Assembly (NCBI GenBank): GCA_025201845.1
Contig: MU603961.1
Span: forward strand, 29,738 to 93,737
Length of the DNA: 64,000 nucleotides
Source: Martensiomyces pterosporus
Lineage: Eukaryota; Kickxellomycota; Kickxellomycetes; Kickxellales; Kickxellaceae
Reading direction: 5' to 3'
Below, one piece after another: positions 10,009 through 21,566 of the stretch. The notes beneath the pieces are model-generated. The model saw nothing but the letters and a program-made list of their open reading frames with translations, ran no database searches and was not told the origin of the DNA. The first letter of the stretch is position 1, and each line of letters begins with the position of its first letter. Position numbers and translations under genes: made by a program.

Positions 10009-10533
10009 GGCAAGCTAGGTTGACATCCCCCCTGCTAAGCCGCACACGCCCGCTCGCTCGAGGGGTGCACTATACACTGGGCGAACTGTTCGCCTGGCTC
10101 CCCCCCCTTTCCTTCGTTTGTTTGTGTAAGCAACAATGCACACTGCTCGCTGCATGCGCCACTAATATCCTTTTTGATGTCACAGCCGGCACACATGCTG
10201 CTGGGTGAGTGTGTGGATGAGGGTGATGACGGTGGATGGCACAAAAGGGGCAGCAGGCCGTACACACCCCCTTTGCCTCTGCTTGTGCTCTCTTCCCTTA
10301 CTTTGCCTGTTCTTTTCTCGCTTGCCAGCCCTCAGCTTTTCTATGTTCTTTTTATTCCTTCTCAGCACTCTCTATATATCCTGTGTATTCATCAACTCCC
10401 CCCCTCCCACATCCAAACGCACACCACACTTATCACATCTCCTTCCATCCCTTTCCGCTCTTTCCCCCCTCCCCTCCGACTCCTTCTTTGTTCTCTGTGA
10501 GAGGCAAAGAGAGAGAGAAAGAGAGAGGACGAG
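10009..10533. promoter_or_regulatory. Upstream region of the PPxY-family gene, TATA box present
   Basis: No gene seen. A TATA element (TATATAT) lies at 10373-10379, about 155 bp before the ATG at 10534, followed by a long pyrimidine tract and a GA-rich run just before the start. It supports 10534 as the native start of the gene whose body lies to the right of the N gap. Confidence 0.5.
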
Positions 10534-10806
10534 ATGTCGGCTGGATCTTTGCGACTGTTAGCAATGGGTTGCAGCTCCAAGTCGCACATCAACGCTGCTA
10601 CGGGAATGCCAATCAAGGATAGCGGTGGCGGATTCGCTGCATACGGAACATCTGCCCTGCAAGCCATAGTGGCTGCCATCCGCCTTCTAATGGCCTCATT
10701 CTGCACAACAGTGTCTCAAGCATTTAGCAGCACGCTGGCCAGCTCTAGCTCTAGCTCTAGCCCTAGCCCTAGCCCTAGCCCTAGCCCTAGCTCTGGCTCT
10801 GGCTCT
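10531..10806 (+). repeat. Left copy of an exact 276-bp duplication ending at the N gap
   Basis: Bases 10531-10806 read the same as 10817-11092 by eye. The copy includes the ATG (10534) and the first 91 codons of the PPxY-family gene, up to a Ser/Pro/Gly hexanucleotide repeat where it runs into the gap. Best explained as one locus represented by the overlapping ends of two contigs that were not merged. Confidence 0.9.
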
Positions 10807-10816
10807 NNNNNNNNNN
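10807..10816. other. Assembly gap (10 N)
   Basis: Ten N bases, a placeholder gap size, placed inside the (AGCYCT/GGCTCT)n coding repeat between two identical 276-bp sequences. Confidence 0.99.
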
Positions 10817-10819
10817 GAG

Positions 10820-11863
10820 ATGTCGGCTGGATCTTTGCGACTGTTAGCAATGGGTTGCAGCTCCAAGTCGCACATCAACGCTGCTACGGGAATGCCAATC
10901 AAGGATAGCGGTGGCGGATTCGCTGCATACGGAACATCTGCCCTGCAAGCCATAGTGGCTGCCATCCGCCTTCTAATGGCCTCATTCTGCACAACAGTGT
11001 CTCAAGCATTTAGCAGCACGCTGGCCAGCTCTAGCTCTAGCTCTAGCCCTAGCCCTAGCCCTAGCCCTAGCCCTAGCTCTGGCTCTGGCTCTAGCTCTGG
11101 CTCTAGCTCTGGCTCTAGCTCTAGCCCTGGCTCTAGAGCTGCGCCGGACGAAGGGCAAGATAATGATGATGATGATGATGATGACGATGAGGAGGAGGAG
11201 CACCCGCCGCCGCCGCGGTACACCAGCGTGCGGTACGGGTTTCTCCAGGGCACATTCGGGCTGCCTTACGGCGGGTACATTGTGCAGCCCGCGCGCCTCC
11301 CAGCCAGCATAACCCTCACGGAGTCCATGAGCATGTTCAGTGTTCTGGGCACGCAGTCCGAGATACTCGAGTTCCTGGAGGACAAGCACACGGCTGTCTT
11401 TTGCGCCATGAGCAGCCGCACATACACCGCCGACATCGTCGTTGAACTGCACCGAGCCGACCAGCAGAGCAGCAGCGAGTGGGGGTGGATCTGGGGCTGG
11501 TGGCTTGATTCGGGTCAGCGGCAGCTGGTCGTCAGAGCCAGTCGGTCATTCACGCCAAGGGACTTCAACCCGCTGATGAAGATCCAGGTCCCACAGGGCG
11601 TGCTGCTCGGGGAGATGGCGCGCATAATGAGAGTCAATAAATGCAAGGGGGTGCATAACCTGTCCAGAGACAAGGAACTCAATATCAGCGTCATCGGAAG
11701 ATGCAGGTCCCAGCAGCAGCAGCAGCAGCAGCAAGGAAGAGGCATGCTGCTTCGGCTGGAGGGCGAGGGCGCTGACGACGAGTCCCAGACGCTGCCGCCG
11801 TACTGTCGGTATGGCACCAGCGACGACGACGACGAGCGCCCACCGCCTGCATATAGCAGCTAA
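10820..11863 (+). CDS. Unknown conserved protein with a C-terminal PPxY motif (family member A)
   Basis: A 347-residue protein of unknown function. It has an N-terminal region with a weak hydrophobic stretch, then a simple repeat of Ser-Pro and Ser-Gly (about residues 70-108), an acidic run (Asp/Glu, about 115-130) and a core beginning YGFLQGTFGLPYGGY. The core recurs in the minus-strand gene at 33942-34548, which starts KYGFLQGTFGLPYGGY and shares the downstream pattern LSMF..TG..EV..WLE / VLGTQSEILEFLE and a PxMKIQVPQG / PMLKVIVPSG block. Both proteins end in a PPAY motif (here residues 342-345), a classic ligand for WW domains such as those of Nedd4/Rsp5 ubiquitin ligases. A poly-Gln run precedes the tail. 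The native start is probably the equivalent ATG at 10534. No intron is evident. I do not recognise the core domain. Confidence 0.72.
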   Translation: MSAGSLRLLAMGCSSKSHINAATGMPIKDSGGGFAAYGTSALQAIVAAIRLLMASFCTTVSQAFSSTLASSSSSSSPSPSPSPSPSSGSGSSSGSSSGSSSSPGSRAAPDEGQDNDDDDDDDDEEEEHPPPPRYTSVRYGFLQGTFGLPYGGYIVQPARLPASITLTESMSMFSVLGTQSEILEFLEDKHTAVFCAMSSRTYTADIVVELHRADQQSSSEWGWIWGWWLDSGQRQLVVRASRSFTPRDFNPLMKIQVPQGVLLGEMARIMRVNKCKGVHNLSRDKELNISVIGRCRSQQQQQQQQGRGMLLRLEGEGADDESQTLPPYCRYGTSDDDDERPPPAYSS

Positions 11864-12004
11864 GATCTTGTGCCGTCTCCGCCCATTCACCCCCCACTGC
11901 CCTTCTACTTCAATACAGGTGGTTCTTTTTTTTTTTTTTGGTCGTTTGTATTTACATAACAGTACAGGAAGAAAAAGAGATGCAGCGTTTTTTTTTCTCT
12001 TAGT

Positions 12005-15000
12005 TTACATGCTCGTGCCGTTTGGCGGCGTAGCAAGACAGTGCAGCTGAGACACCTGCACATGCATGAACAGGCAGATGGGTCTTGAGAGGCGGCACTT
12101 TTCGTTCTCGCCCAGCTCCACAAACCGATGCCCCTCCTTCAGCGCATCGATGGAGATGCACGTCGAGCCGATCTCTGCGTCATCCTCAAACACGGCAAAC
12201 CTCACAAACGAGGTCTCGGGGTTGCTAACGACGTGGAACAGAGACTCGTCGCTCCACCTGATCTCGCTGCCATACACAGTGCCGAATTTGGTCGAGTACC
12301 TGCTCTTGCTCGACGCCAAGCTGGACAGGATGGATGACGATGGAGTTGCTGGCGGATACCCTGCCACAAGAGGCGTGGCGATCGTGGCGAACGGGTAGCC
12401 AGCGGTTGTCTGCGATGTGGATGCCGGCGAGTTGGCGACGGTGCCGTAGGCCGAGTGGATCGTCGGGTGGCCATACTGGACAACAGATCCTGCGAGCGAT
12501 CCTGCGAGTGCCGTCAGGTCTTCCGCCGAGCTGCTGGCTGTCGTCATCGCCCCGCCGCCCGCTTGGTTGGTGATCCACTCAACCTCGACGCGAATGCGGC
12601 TGCTGGAGGCGTAGTGCAGTCCAGGGGTCTGTGCAGCGGTGGGTAGTGGCGGGTAGTGGCCAGCCGGCGCTTGCTGTGAGCCCAAAAGGCCGCCCACGCT
12701 GCTTGCCAGCGAGGACATGTCGGCCAGGGAGGGGTTGGAGTAGTCGCTGGTGAACAGGGCCAGGGACGAGGGCGAGCGGGACAGGATCTTGGGCGAAGAC
12801 GCCGGGTCAAACGCACCAGTGCCGCGCACACCGATCTCCGAGGTGATGGACGGCCGTCTTTCCAGGGCTCCGCCAATGCCTGCTAGTCTCCGGTGTCCGC
12901 CGCTGCGCACCGCATTGTAGGCGGATATGAGATTCACATGCACGGTTGTGCGCCGTGGCGACGGAGACACCGTTCCGGCAGCTGCTTCTGCCGAATCCGA
13001 CGATGGGGAAGAGGAGGACGAGGAGGAAGGCGGCGATGACGACGATGTCAGCGATGGCGATAGCGTCAGTGCCGAGGATATCGACGTCGACGATGGAACC
13101 ACAGCAGCCGCCAGGTCTTTTGCTGCGGTGCCTGCAGTGGCACGCAGGTGCATGGGCTTCAGCACGTATCCGACGTCCTGCGTCCTTCTAAACAAGGCCT
13201 CATAGATCTGCATGTTGCGGTCCCTTGTCTGGAAGTTCATCGCCACAAGCTGGCACCCCGCTGTCCAGTGTCCAATAGGGTTGAAGTTAGTCGAGTTGAA
13301 GCGGGAGAACGACGGGTACACGCGGGTCATCTGCAGCGCATTGTAGTCCACATATTGCTTGGGTCGCTGGCGGATGAGCTGGTTGGACGCAGTCTCCGAC
13401 ACCGACGTCACCTGGTCGAACATCGGCTCGTTGTCGTCTTCGTCGAATCCCTCGAAATGCACCGCCTTGCAGTACACGATGAGCTCGGAGAGCTCCGGCG
13501 CTACTTTGCGCTTCAGCTGCGCAGTGGATGTGCGCGGCGAAATGGACTTGCCCTGAGCAACCATCGAGCTAATTGCAGTGCTCGACTGGCTGCCCACCAG
13601 GGAGCTGGGCCGGCTGGTGGGTCCGTCGAGGACCTTGTTTTTGATGATAAACCGGTGCTTGAGCTGGTCCGGCGAAGGCAGGGTGAACTTGTGGTGCGTG
13701 CTGATTGGAGAGGTGATGAGCTTGGGGCCGAGATACTTCTTCAGGATGGTGGCCATCCGGGCCTGGTAGGGCAGCGAGCAGTGCGTCTCCAGGGAGAGGA
13801 TCACTGGGTACGGCGATACGGCAAAGGCGTACTTGGATATGGCGATGATTGCGTCCTCAAACAGAATCCTTGTGGTGCTACAGCAGGAAAAGATGCAGTC
13901 GGGGCTTTCTCTCTTGTTTAGCATGAAACAGCTGCTGCCGCTGCATATGCATATGTGGAGGTAGACGCAGCACAAGAGCAGCCTCGTGCCCACTGTGTGC
14001 TGGCAAAAGACGAAACCAGAATGGCGAAGGCGCCGTTGCAAGAGCATGCTCGGCGAATATCTGCATGTAGCAGATATAGTGTGGGGTACTTACAATGTAT
14101 GGCCATGAGAAACAACAGGTTCCCCGCAACGTCCATCCCAGCAATCCACTACAGCCAAAAGAAATCGTGCACGGCGGGCAAGCGTGTGAGTGAGCGCACA
14201 TGTATGCCAAACGCACATGGCATAAAACAAGCACTCGCCTATTCGGAAAACATAACCAGACACAGCAGCAAGCACTTACATTCAAGGCACCTGCATCCAC
14301 GCAGCAGTGCATGCACATATCCCTCAACAGTCGCCGGGCCAACAAGCTGATCGCCTGCCAGGTAGGTATTATGCGACGACGAAATGTAGTACTGGTTCAG
14401 CGGCAAATCCATCCTTATGCTCTTGCCATTCTGTGCGTCGCCATCTGCATGCCGGGGTGCATACCCCCCTGAAGCACCCAGGCTGTCTCCGTGATAATCC
14501 ATCGAGTTGTAGATTGACAATAGGTACGCCTCGAACTCGAACGGCGTCAGAATGTCCTCTCCATGCCGTGTAAACGCCCTGAATCTCCTTTCGGCCTCCG
14601 CATTCGAGACTGGCTCCTTTTGGATATCACGAAGAAAGCGTGTAAACACTGGCAGCGTCATTCCATACGGCCGACGTTTGGGCAACTCGAGGTGCAGGTG
14701 CTGGCGAGCCCTCTGCTGCTGCTGCTTAGCACTGCCACTGCCGCCGTTGCCAATTTTGATGTGGACTGAAGAGCCATCGCTGTCGTCCTCCTCGCCGTCG
14801 CTGCCTGCACCCAAGCTGCCGTGGTCGTCGTATTCGCTGGGAGCGACCGAGTCGTAGCTGACGAATGACTTGACAACCTCGTTGTACACAACCTCTACAT
14901 CCAGCCTGGCATGCTTCATGGTAGATGCATTAATCAGCTCCATGACCATCTCATCGCAGCACGCAACGTGCTGCTGAGGCATCTCTGACGCTCTTGCGAG

Positions 15001-17432
15001 CATTGGTGGCGGCGACGACGACGAGGTGAGCTTGGGCGTGTTTCCAGCAAACCACCTACGCGATGTGGGCTTCACAGGCGACGTCGGGCGCGATGCATTC
15101 CTCGAATCAAGCGCCAGAATAGTAGACGACGGCACATGAGGCAGAGTGTAGGACTCGATGAACGCCAGGGCATCCGTCGCCGCCTCCCCCGACTGATCCG
15201 ACTCCCACCACTGGCGGTTGATAGTTATTAGTCGCCAGCGCTCGAAATGGGCCAGAGTGGTCACCGGCTGGCGGCTGGACACGAGGAAAGTGAGGGTGTC
15301 GAGCCACTCATGGAAGACCTCGTCAGAGAGGGCCACAAGGCAGACGGTTTTGAGCACCATTTGGTGGTAGAATACAATGGCGAACAAGCGCTTGGAGCCC
15401 TGCGGCAGGCAGTCGTCGTTGCCAACGGCCCACAAGGCCTCTTCGCCAACTCTTATCTCGACAATGCGCTCGAGATCGACTACAAAAGAATGAGATCAGA
15501 AAGGGGTGTGTGAGATTTGTGCACATGCTCACGTGGGCTGGAGCAAGCTGCTGAGGCAGAAGTGTAGGGAGTGTGGGTATCATGCCTCATCGATATGGCC
15601 GCTCCATATCGATATTGGGGCGTCGCGGATTGTCGATGGCATTGCGATAACCAAGGCCTCTCTCTCACGCGACTGCATCGCTCTGCACAATGTGAAATGG
15701 AGGGGAGAGCGATTTATGTATAGCATGAACGGAAGGCGCCACGGTAAGGCGGCAATTATTGAGCCCGGGGGAGGGGGCGCTTTCGCCTCACAACAGCGAG
15801 AAACGCCGGCAGTGGAGAAATGGCTGGAGCTCTGTTAGGCTGAGGTGTGCCGGGAAGAGGTCAGACAATTCAGGGGACGGTCGCCATTCAGCAAGAGCAT
15901 CACGGGTAGGGCTCAGCTGGGCGCCATCAAGAGAAAGCACGGCGAGAATGAAGAGGAACGCAAGGCGGCTGCTGGCGAGCCACGGCGAATGAGCAAGTGA
16001 TGCGCAGAACGGAAAGAGGATTGTAGGAGCGCATCCCGCCACCTGCCAACAATACCATTGTTCTGCGGCGCTTCGTTCATTGTAATTCCAGCTTTGACAA
16101 GGAGAGGCAGGCGAGTGAGCGGGAGCAGATGGACGCATCTCCTGCCTAAGGCGCCTCTCGTGCCCATTTGGAATCAGCGAGACGCAAGGAACAACGGCAT
16201 CCAGCTCGCTGGAAGGACAGGGGAAGTGTGTGGAAGGAGCCTTTTGTTTGGATCAGGGGTAATCGCGAACGCGCCAGACAGCGGCGCTATGCATTCGCGG
16301 TTGCTAGATCTTTACCCGCTGCTGTTTCATCCGTGGCCGGCAAATAAAGGCGGTAGGGCTGCGCAGCGAATTAAAGTGTAATAATAGTAACATCCTTTGT
16401 CTCCCCAACACACATATATGCTGCATGCTCATAATGAGCGGGCGGCAGCTTCGGGCAACAGGTACAGAGAGCGCATAGTATGATGGTGAGAATGGATAAA
16501 GCAGTGCAGGTGCAAGTGCGAGTGCAGGTGCAGGTGCAGGTGCAGGTGCAAGTGCAAGTGCAAGTGCAAGTGCAAGTGCAAGTGCAAGTGCAAGTGCAAG
16601 TGCAAGTGCAAGTGCAAGTGCAAGTGCAAGTGTGAGTGCGAGTGCGAGTGTGGAGAGGCCAGGATTAAGCAGACACAAGACAGGACATGCCTGCATGCAT
16701 GTAAAATCTAAGCAGAATCGCCAAAAAAGACATTTCAGCACAGCCTGTGGGATGTGAAAAGATGCAGCTTCCCAGAGGCACGCTCGCCCCTACACGACTG
16801 AGAGAAAGGGTGCACTTACTGTGAGCGAGCTTTTTCTTTTTGCGAGAATTCCATGTGATTCTCTGTTGTGCAATGTCCAGGCGAAAGTCCCGAATATGCG
16901 CACCCCTCGACGTAGTTTTGAGCAAAGAGCAGCCTTTAGCCAGTCTCTCTGGAATCATCGGCAGGGGAATGAACCCATCCCAGTCACCTGAGCTGCCATT
17001 AACCGCGTCTTTTCTTCCAAGACACAGAGATGCTCTGACCGGATAGGTGGGATAGACCTTTGAAATGGACAGATCACGCGCATGCGAATCGCCCATGTTT
17101 GGCAGAGATGCCTCCAGCGTCGTCGTAGCCTCCCCTGTCTTTGAGCAGGTGTCCGCACCGCAGCTGCCCGCTGGTCTTTGCTGGTGGCTGCGCGAGAGCG
17201 TTGATATGATGCTGGCGGGCATTTTGCGAAACCGAGGAAACGCTGTGATGACGTTCCGTCGCGTACACGAGAGACAGCTCCGCGTGTCGTGGTCGCTCGC
17301 TGCCGTTGACTTTGCTGCTTGATCGTGTCGCCCAGTGTCGCCGTTAGAGCCGATGCTGCTGTGGCTGTAGTGGTGGCGGAGAATGCGCCGTGGCTCCTCA
17401 TCCAGCCGCTGCTTCTGAGGCTTTTCTGCCAT
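12005..17432 (-). CDS. PLC1: Phosphoinositide-specific phospholipase C, four exons
   Basis: Cleaves PIP2 into IP3 and diacylglycerol at the plasma membrane. Reconstructed exons (minus strand): 17432-16820, 15479-14280, 14148-14094 and 13877-12005, total 1246 aa; every junction is GT...AG and keeps phase. Domains: a disordered N terminus; a PH domain split by intron 1 ([21 protein letters not shown] ... [12 protein letters not shown]); EF-hand-like region; X domain with [13 protein letters not shown] (first catalytic His, near residue 572) and [15 protein letters not shown] (second His, near 619, made by joining exons 2-4); Y domain ([31 protein letters not shown]); and a C2 domain with a long Ser-rich insert. 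The 55-bp exon carries [10 protein letters not shown], diagnostic of the X domain. Intron 1 is 1340 nt, long for this locus. The 3' end converges on the PPxY gene with 141 bp between stops. Confidence 0.9.
16503..16652. repeat. Hexanucleotide array (CAAGTG/CAGGTG/CGAGTG)n in PLC intron 1
   Basis: About 25 tandem 6-bp units. The middle block is nearly pure CAAGTG, with CAGGTG variants on the left and CGAGTG at both ends. Lies inside the 1340-nt first intron of the phospholipase C gene. The CAAGTG and CAGGTG units each match the E-box form CANNTG. Confidence 0.92.
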
Positions 17433-19278
17433 GCTTTGATGGGAAAGCTCTTGCTTCTTGACTCCCCCTTCAAGAGTAAATGCGGCTGGGCCTCAATAGC
17501 AAAAAGAGGGCCTGTCAGGATATTCTGGCTGTCACAGAAAGATAGAAATGGCAGCCCAAGCGTAGCGATGCAGTCGATATCCGAATAGAACTGCCGCAGA
17601 CAACAGAAGTATAAAGGGCTGTGTCTATATGCTAGCAGCACAGCTCTTCTTTCTGGCTCCAAAAAAACAAAAAGCAAAAGGCACAGCGAGAGCACAAACT
17701 GGAAAAGAAAGAATAAGAGGAGAAACTGCACGGATGAAACAAGCTACAAGGACAAAAAGAACCAAGGCAAAAATTCTCCTGCTATGCTGTGCTGTGTTGT
17801 TGTGTGGAGTAGAGTGGAGGAGGGGGAGCATATAAGGCTTGGGCAGGGGGCGGCAAGTGCTAACAAAGCAAGCGGGCCTGCGTACTATTTGCTGTCTATT
17901 TATCTGCTTGCCGATCAAGTGCTGAGGATAAGGGCCAGGGGGCGGGGTGGGTTGTGTGTGCCTGGGGGTGGGTCAGAAGGATTTTTAAGGCGCTTCAACC
18001 GCAGGGGAAGAGCAGTTGGTCCTGTCGATTGGCTGCAATATGCCCACCAGCCCATGGATCCCTGCTGCGAAAGGGCTCGTTTCAGGATGGCGAGGGGGTT
18101 TGGCGGGTGATAGCGGAGCGGCGGAAGGAGGCACACACATGAGCTATCGTGCACACTGGCCAGCTGGCTGGGAAATGCACGCATGCTGTTTCTCTGTGTC
18201 AGACCTCGAAGTGGCAGGATATTTCCCGTGCTCTGGCCACCGACAGGTTAGCAGTAGCACCCATCCCCCTTCCCTGCCAAGGGAAGGGGAGAGAACAGGG
18301 AAGGTGATTGATAGTTATTTGTTAAGAAGTACGCGGCGTGCAGATGCATAGACTCCATTGACAGCCACTATCTCTCTCATCTCCTTTCTTGTCTGCTAAT
18401 TATTGCACCCACGCCCATGCCCTCTTGAGCTAATTAATTAACTCCCCATTCTCTGCCCCTTCAGTGGCACTCGGACATTCCAGCAGCTAGCGTGTACATG
18501 TATCTGCCAAGGCACATGCGGGGCAGAGTATTTGTGCAGCCCAACGATAGCGGATCACCGCAAATACCCATCAAATTCTCATCAAATGCCCATCAAATGC
18601 CCATCTCGGTCGCTGCCTACACATGCTGCACATGCAAAACAAGTATCAGCCCAGCGAGTGCACAATTGCTGTTTTAATATTCACACCGAGAACGAGAAAA
18701 GAAAAGCATGAAACGAGAACGCTGTGCGAAGCGCGATTGCCATGCCTCCCGCATGGATACCCAACTACCGAGCGACGATGTGGTTGCAAACAAGCCCATG
18801 TATCAATCGCCCCATTCCCGCACACATGCAATGTATTTGCATCCATTGATATGCACATACGAGTGCTTTTTTCCCCTTTATGTCTGCATCTACATATGAG
18901 CCCGCTATTTCCACTGATGAATCCCACTCACCAAACATACATGATGCAATCTCGTTTCCTACATATCGAAGGTGGTGTCTGGATCCTCGGTGGCCATCAT
19001 CCGCTTGCTGCTTTTCGGGCTGCTTTGTCTTGTCAGCATTCTATATCCACAATGTGTCCCACACTCGATCCAGCCGAGAGCCAGCCATGATCGATTGCAA
19101 TATCCGCATATCTAATCAAGCACAATTCCGCAGCCGCTGAATGGACGATTGGAGCACTCCCAGCCTGCTTGCACACTACAGGTTTTGCCTTCTTGTTTCT
19201 TGTCTGCAGCTGCTTTTTCGCTCCACCTCCACTTTACGTATACTACTGCAGCAGCTACGCCTTCTGACACCAGGAAAA
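17433..19278. promoter_or_regulatory. Divergent intergenic region between PLC and RAD4, no gene seen
   Basis: About 1.85 kb. Open frames here are short, have no recognisable domains and no coding-like composition. Holds the promoters of both flanking genes. The open frame before the RAD4 start (19141-19278) is hydrophobic and looks like leader sequence, not protein. Confidence 0.5.
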
Positions 19279-21456
19279 ATGCCGCCCAAACGCCAAGGCA
19301 AGGCTGATGTGGATGACGCGTGCAAGGCCGACATAGCGCCTGCAGCCACGTCTGCTCAAGACAGTGACACTGAGCTTGCTTCGCCGTCGAAAAGACCACG
19401 GGTCAGTGCTATGGACTACCAGGATGTTGTGGTTATTGACAGCGACACCGAACCAGCGAGCGAACAAAACAACAGTAGCCGCAGCGACAGCGATGAAGAC
19501 GACGATGAAGACGACGACATGTTTGAAACTGTGGTTGCCACCTCCAACATCGACGTAAGCGAGAAACACAGCGGCGACCTGGGCGAAATGTCCGATGATT
19601 CGATGCCCGAGCTAGGCACGGTGGAGCTCACAGTGGGAGAACCAAGCACCCTTCTCTCACCCAAACAGCGGCGGCCCACAGTGACCAAGCGCGCACGCGC
19701 AGTCCGGCGTAGCCAGCACATAGTTGAGCTCATGTGCACTGTGACATCAGCCCTGGTAATGAACTACATATGCAACGACACAGAGACACAGGCACGTTGT
19801 TTGTCGCTTTTGCCAAGCTTTGCAATCGATAGAATTAGCGAGCACTTGCTGCCAAACAAGAACATGATCCGCCGCGAATGGGTCTCGTCGGACTTGCACT
19901 ACCTCCTGACCTCATACCAGTCTCTCTGTATCAAGAAGATGCCAGCGAGGTGGTGCAGTGGGGGGAGACAGATCAGGGATGCGTTTTATGAGTTCCTCGA
20001 GACCAGACAGGCGACCAGACCGTGGCATATGCCCATGATGCTCACTGCTATGCTGCGCACACTCACATTTGACGCCCGGCTTTGCGTGGGCGTCTCCCCA
20101 CTGCCGCTCAGACTAACCGTGCAGGAGAGCGTCGAGTTGGATGGCAAACAACAGTGCGACATTGACATGCTGTCCTCCTCCACCTCCGTGGGAGAGCCAG
20201 TAAACGACACGGATGCACCCCTATCAAGCAAGAAGCAGAGGGTCAAGAGCCGGTCCCCACGCAAACGCAATCGTGCTGACCCGGCAGAACCAGAGGTGCC
20301 GGACTATTGGTGCGAGGTATTTGACCGCGTATCTGACCGCTGGATGCCCATCAACGCATATACCGGCGCTATCGAGAAGGCCCAGCGGATGGTCAAGCCA
20401 TCCAAGCAGTCTGACTGCAAATTTGCGTACATCCTCGCTCTCGATTCGCTCGGCTATGTGCGCGACATCACACGGAGGTACTCGCAGGACTTTGTCAACA
20501 GAACGATGAAGCTACGGTTGGAGTCAATAAGCGAGTCCATCGACAAGCGCGCAAAGCACTGGTGGCCTGGGTGGATCAAGCGGTGGGAGAACTCTGAGCA
20601 GACCGATATGGCCGAAAAGGAGGATGAGGAGATGGAGACTAGCGTCATGCGCAGCACCATGCCCAAGCGCATATCCGATTTCGCCAAAAATCCGTACTAC
20701 GTCCTGGAACGCAACCTGTGCCAGAACGAGGTCATATACCCGGCTGAGCCCGTGGTGGGCAAGATTCGCGGTGAGTCGGTGTACCTACGGGAGAACGTCA
20801 AGGCCGTGCGCACAGGGATGGCCTGGATGCGAGAGGGCCGGGTAGTCAGGAGCTCGGAAAAGCCCATCAAGGTCGTCAAGCAGAGGGCGGTCACGGCAAG
20901 GGCGAAGATGGAGGTCGAGGCGAGGGAGGCAGCAGGGAAGAACGCGGTGACTGCGCTGTATGGCGAGTGGCAGACGGAGCTGTTCAAGCCGCCGCCCGTG
21001 GTGGATGGCAGAGTGCCAAGAAACGAGTACGGGCGGCTGGACCTGTTCAAGCCAACAATGCTGCCCGAGGGTGCCGTGCATGTCCGTGACCCGAGCGCAA
21101 GGCGGGTCTGCAAAGAGCTGGGGATTGATGCCGTGGAGGCCGTGGTTGGGTTTGAGTTTAGACGCGGCGTCAGCACGCCAGTCATCGTAGGTGTCGTGGT
21201 GCCTGAGGAATCCGCTGACCTGCTCAGTGATGCCCTGCTTGAAAGCAGCCATGCTGCCGCCGAGAAGCAAATCGCAGACGCCGAGAGGCGTGCAGTGAAG
21301 CACTGGCGGCGCCTATTGGTCTCGCTGCAGGTCAGAGCAGAAGTGGATGCCTCATTTGCGGCACGAAGCTCAAGGCAAGATGGAATCACATTCAGCCGCA
21401 GCACAAAGGGCAAAGAGCCAGAGGAGTGCGACACTGGCGGCGGGTTCCTGTCCTGA
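19279..21456 (+). CDS. RAD4: Nucleotide-excision-repair damage sensor, Rad4/XPC family
   Basis: Recognises helix-distorting DNA damage and recruits TFIIH. From the preferred ATG at 19279 (context gaaaaATGc) the protein has 725 residues; the open frame extends 46 codons upstream but that part is unlike the family. An acidic, Lys-rich N terminus (about residues 1-160) precedes part of the transglutaminase-like domain. The beta-hairpin region follows: PDYWCEVFDRVSDRWMPINA near residue 340, then LDSLGYVRDITRRY, FAKNPYYVLERNL (BHD1 start), and GEWQTELFKPPPVVDGRVPRN with NEYGRLDLFKPTMLPEGAVH, the classic BHD2/3 sequence. The C terminus is short. The transglutaminase half is weaker and divergent, as usual. 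Confidence 0.93.
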   Translation: MPPKRQGKADVDDACKADIAPAATSAQDSDTELASPSKRPRVSAMDYQDVVVIDSDTEPASEQNNSSRSDSDEDDDEDDDMFETVVATSNIDVSEKHSGDLGEMSDDSMPELGTVELTVGEPSTLLSPKQRRPTVTKRARAVRRSQHIVELMCTVTSALVMNYICNDTETQARCLSLLPSFAIDRISEHLLPNKNMIRREWVSSDLHYLLTSYQSLCIKKMPARWCSGGRQIRDAFYEFLETRQATRPWHMPMMLTAMLRTLTFDARLCVGVSPLPLRLTVQESVELDGKQQCDIDMLSSSTSVGEPVNDTDAPLSSKKQRVKSRSPRKRNRADPAEPEVPDYWCEVFDRVSDRWMPINAYTGAIEKAQRMVKPSKQSDCKFAYILALDSLGYVRDITRRYSQDFVNRTMKLRLESISESIDKRAKHWWPGWIKRWENSEQTDMAEKEDEEMETSVMRSTMPKRISDFAKNPYYVLERNLCQNEVIYPAEPVVGKIRGESVYLRENVKAVRTGMAWMREGRVVRSSEKPIKVVKQRAVTARAKMEVEAREAAGKNAVTALYGEWQTELFKPPPVVDGRVPRNEYGRLDLFKPTMLPEGAVHVRDPSARRVCKELGIDAVEAVVGFEFRRGVSTPVIVGVVVPEESADLLSDALLESSHAAAEKQIADAERRAVKHWRRLLVSLQVRAEVDASFAARSSRQDGITFSRSTKGKEPEECDTGGGFLS

Positions 21457-21566
21457 ACGTGCTGCAGTGCCAGACAAAAGCCGAGATCATATATATATCG
21501 TGTTTGAGAAGCATCCAGAATTGAAACTGAAGAGGAACAGGAGATGTTGCTTAGGGAAACTCAGGT

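Noticed and set aside
10531..10806. A separate tandem paralogue of the PPxY gene
   Set aside because: The copy matches without a difference and ends exactly at an N gap, so an unmerged contig overlap is far more likely than a gene duplication.
16429..16741. Protein-coding repeats (poly His-Leu or Ala-Leu) on the minus strand
   Set aside because: They are translations of the CAAGTG hexamer array in a phospholipase C intron.
18646..19090. Short open frames between PLC and RAD4
   Set aside because: No domain, low coding-like composition, and no start or splice signals that fit neighbouring genes.
19141..19278. A 46-residue N-terminal extension of RAD4
   Set aside because: Hydrophobic and unlike Rad4/XPC; the ATG at 19279 has a better context and a family-like Lys-rich start.
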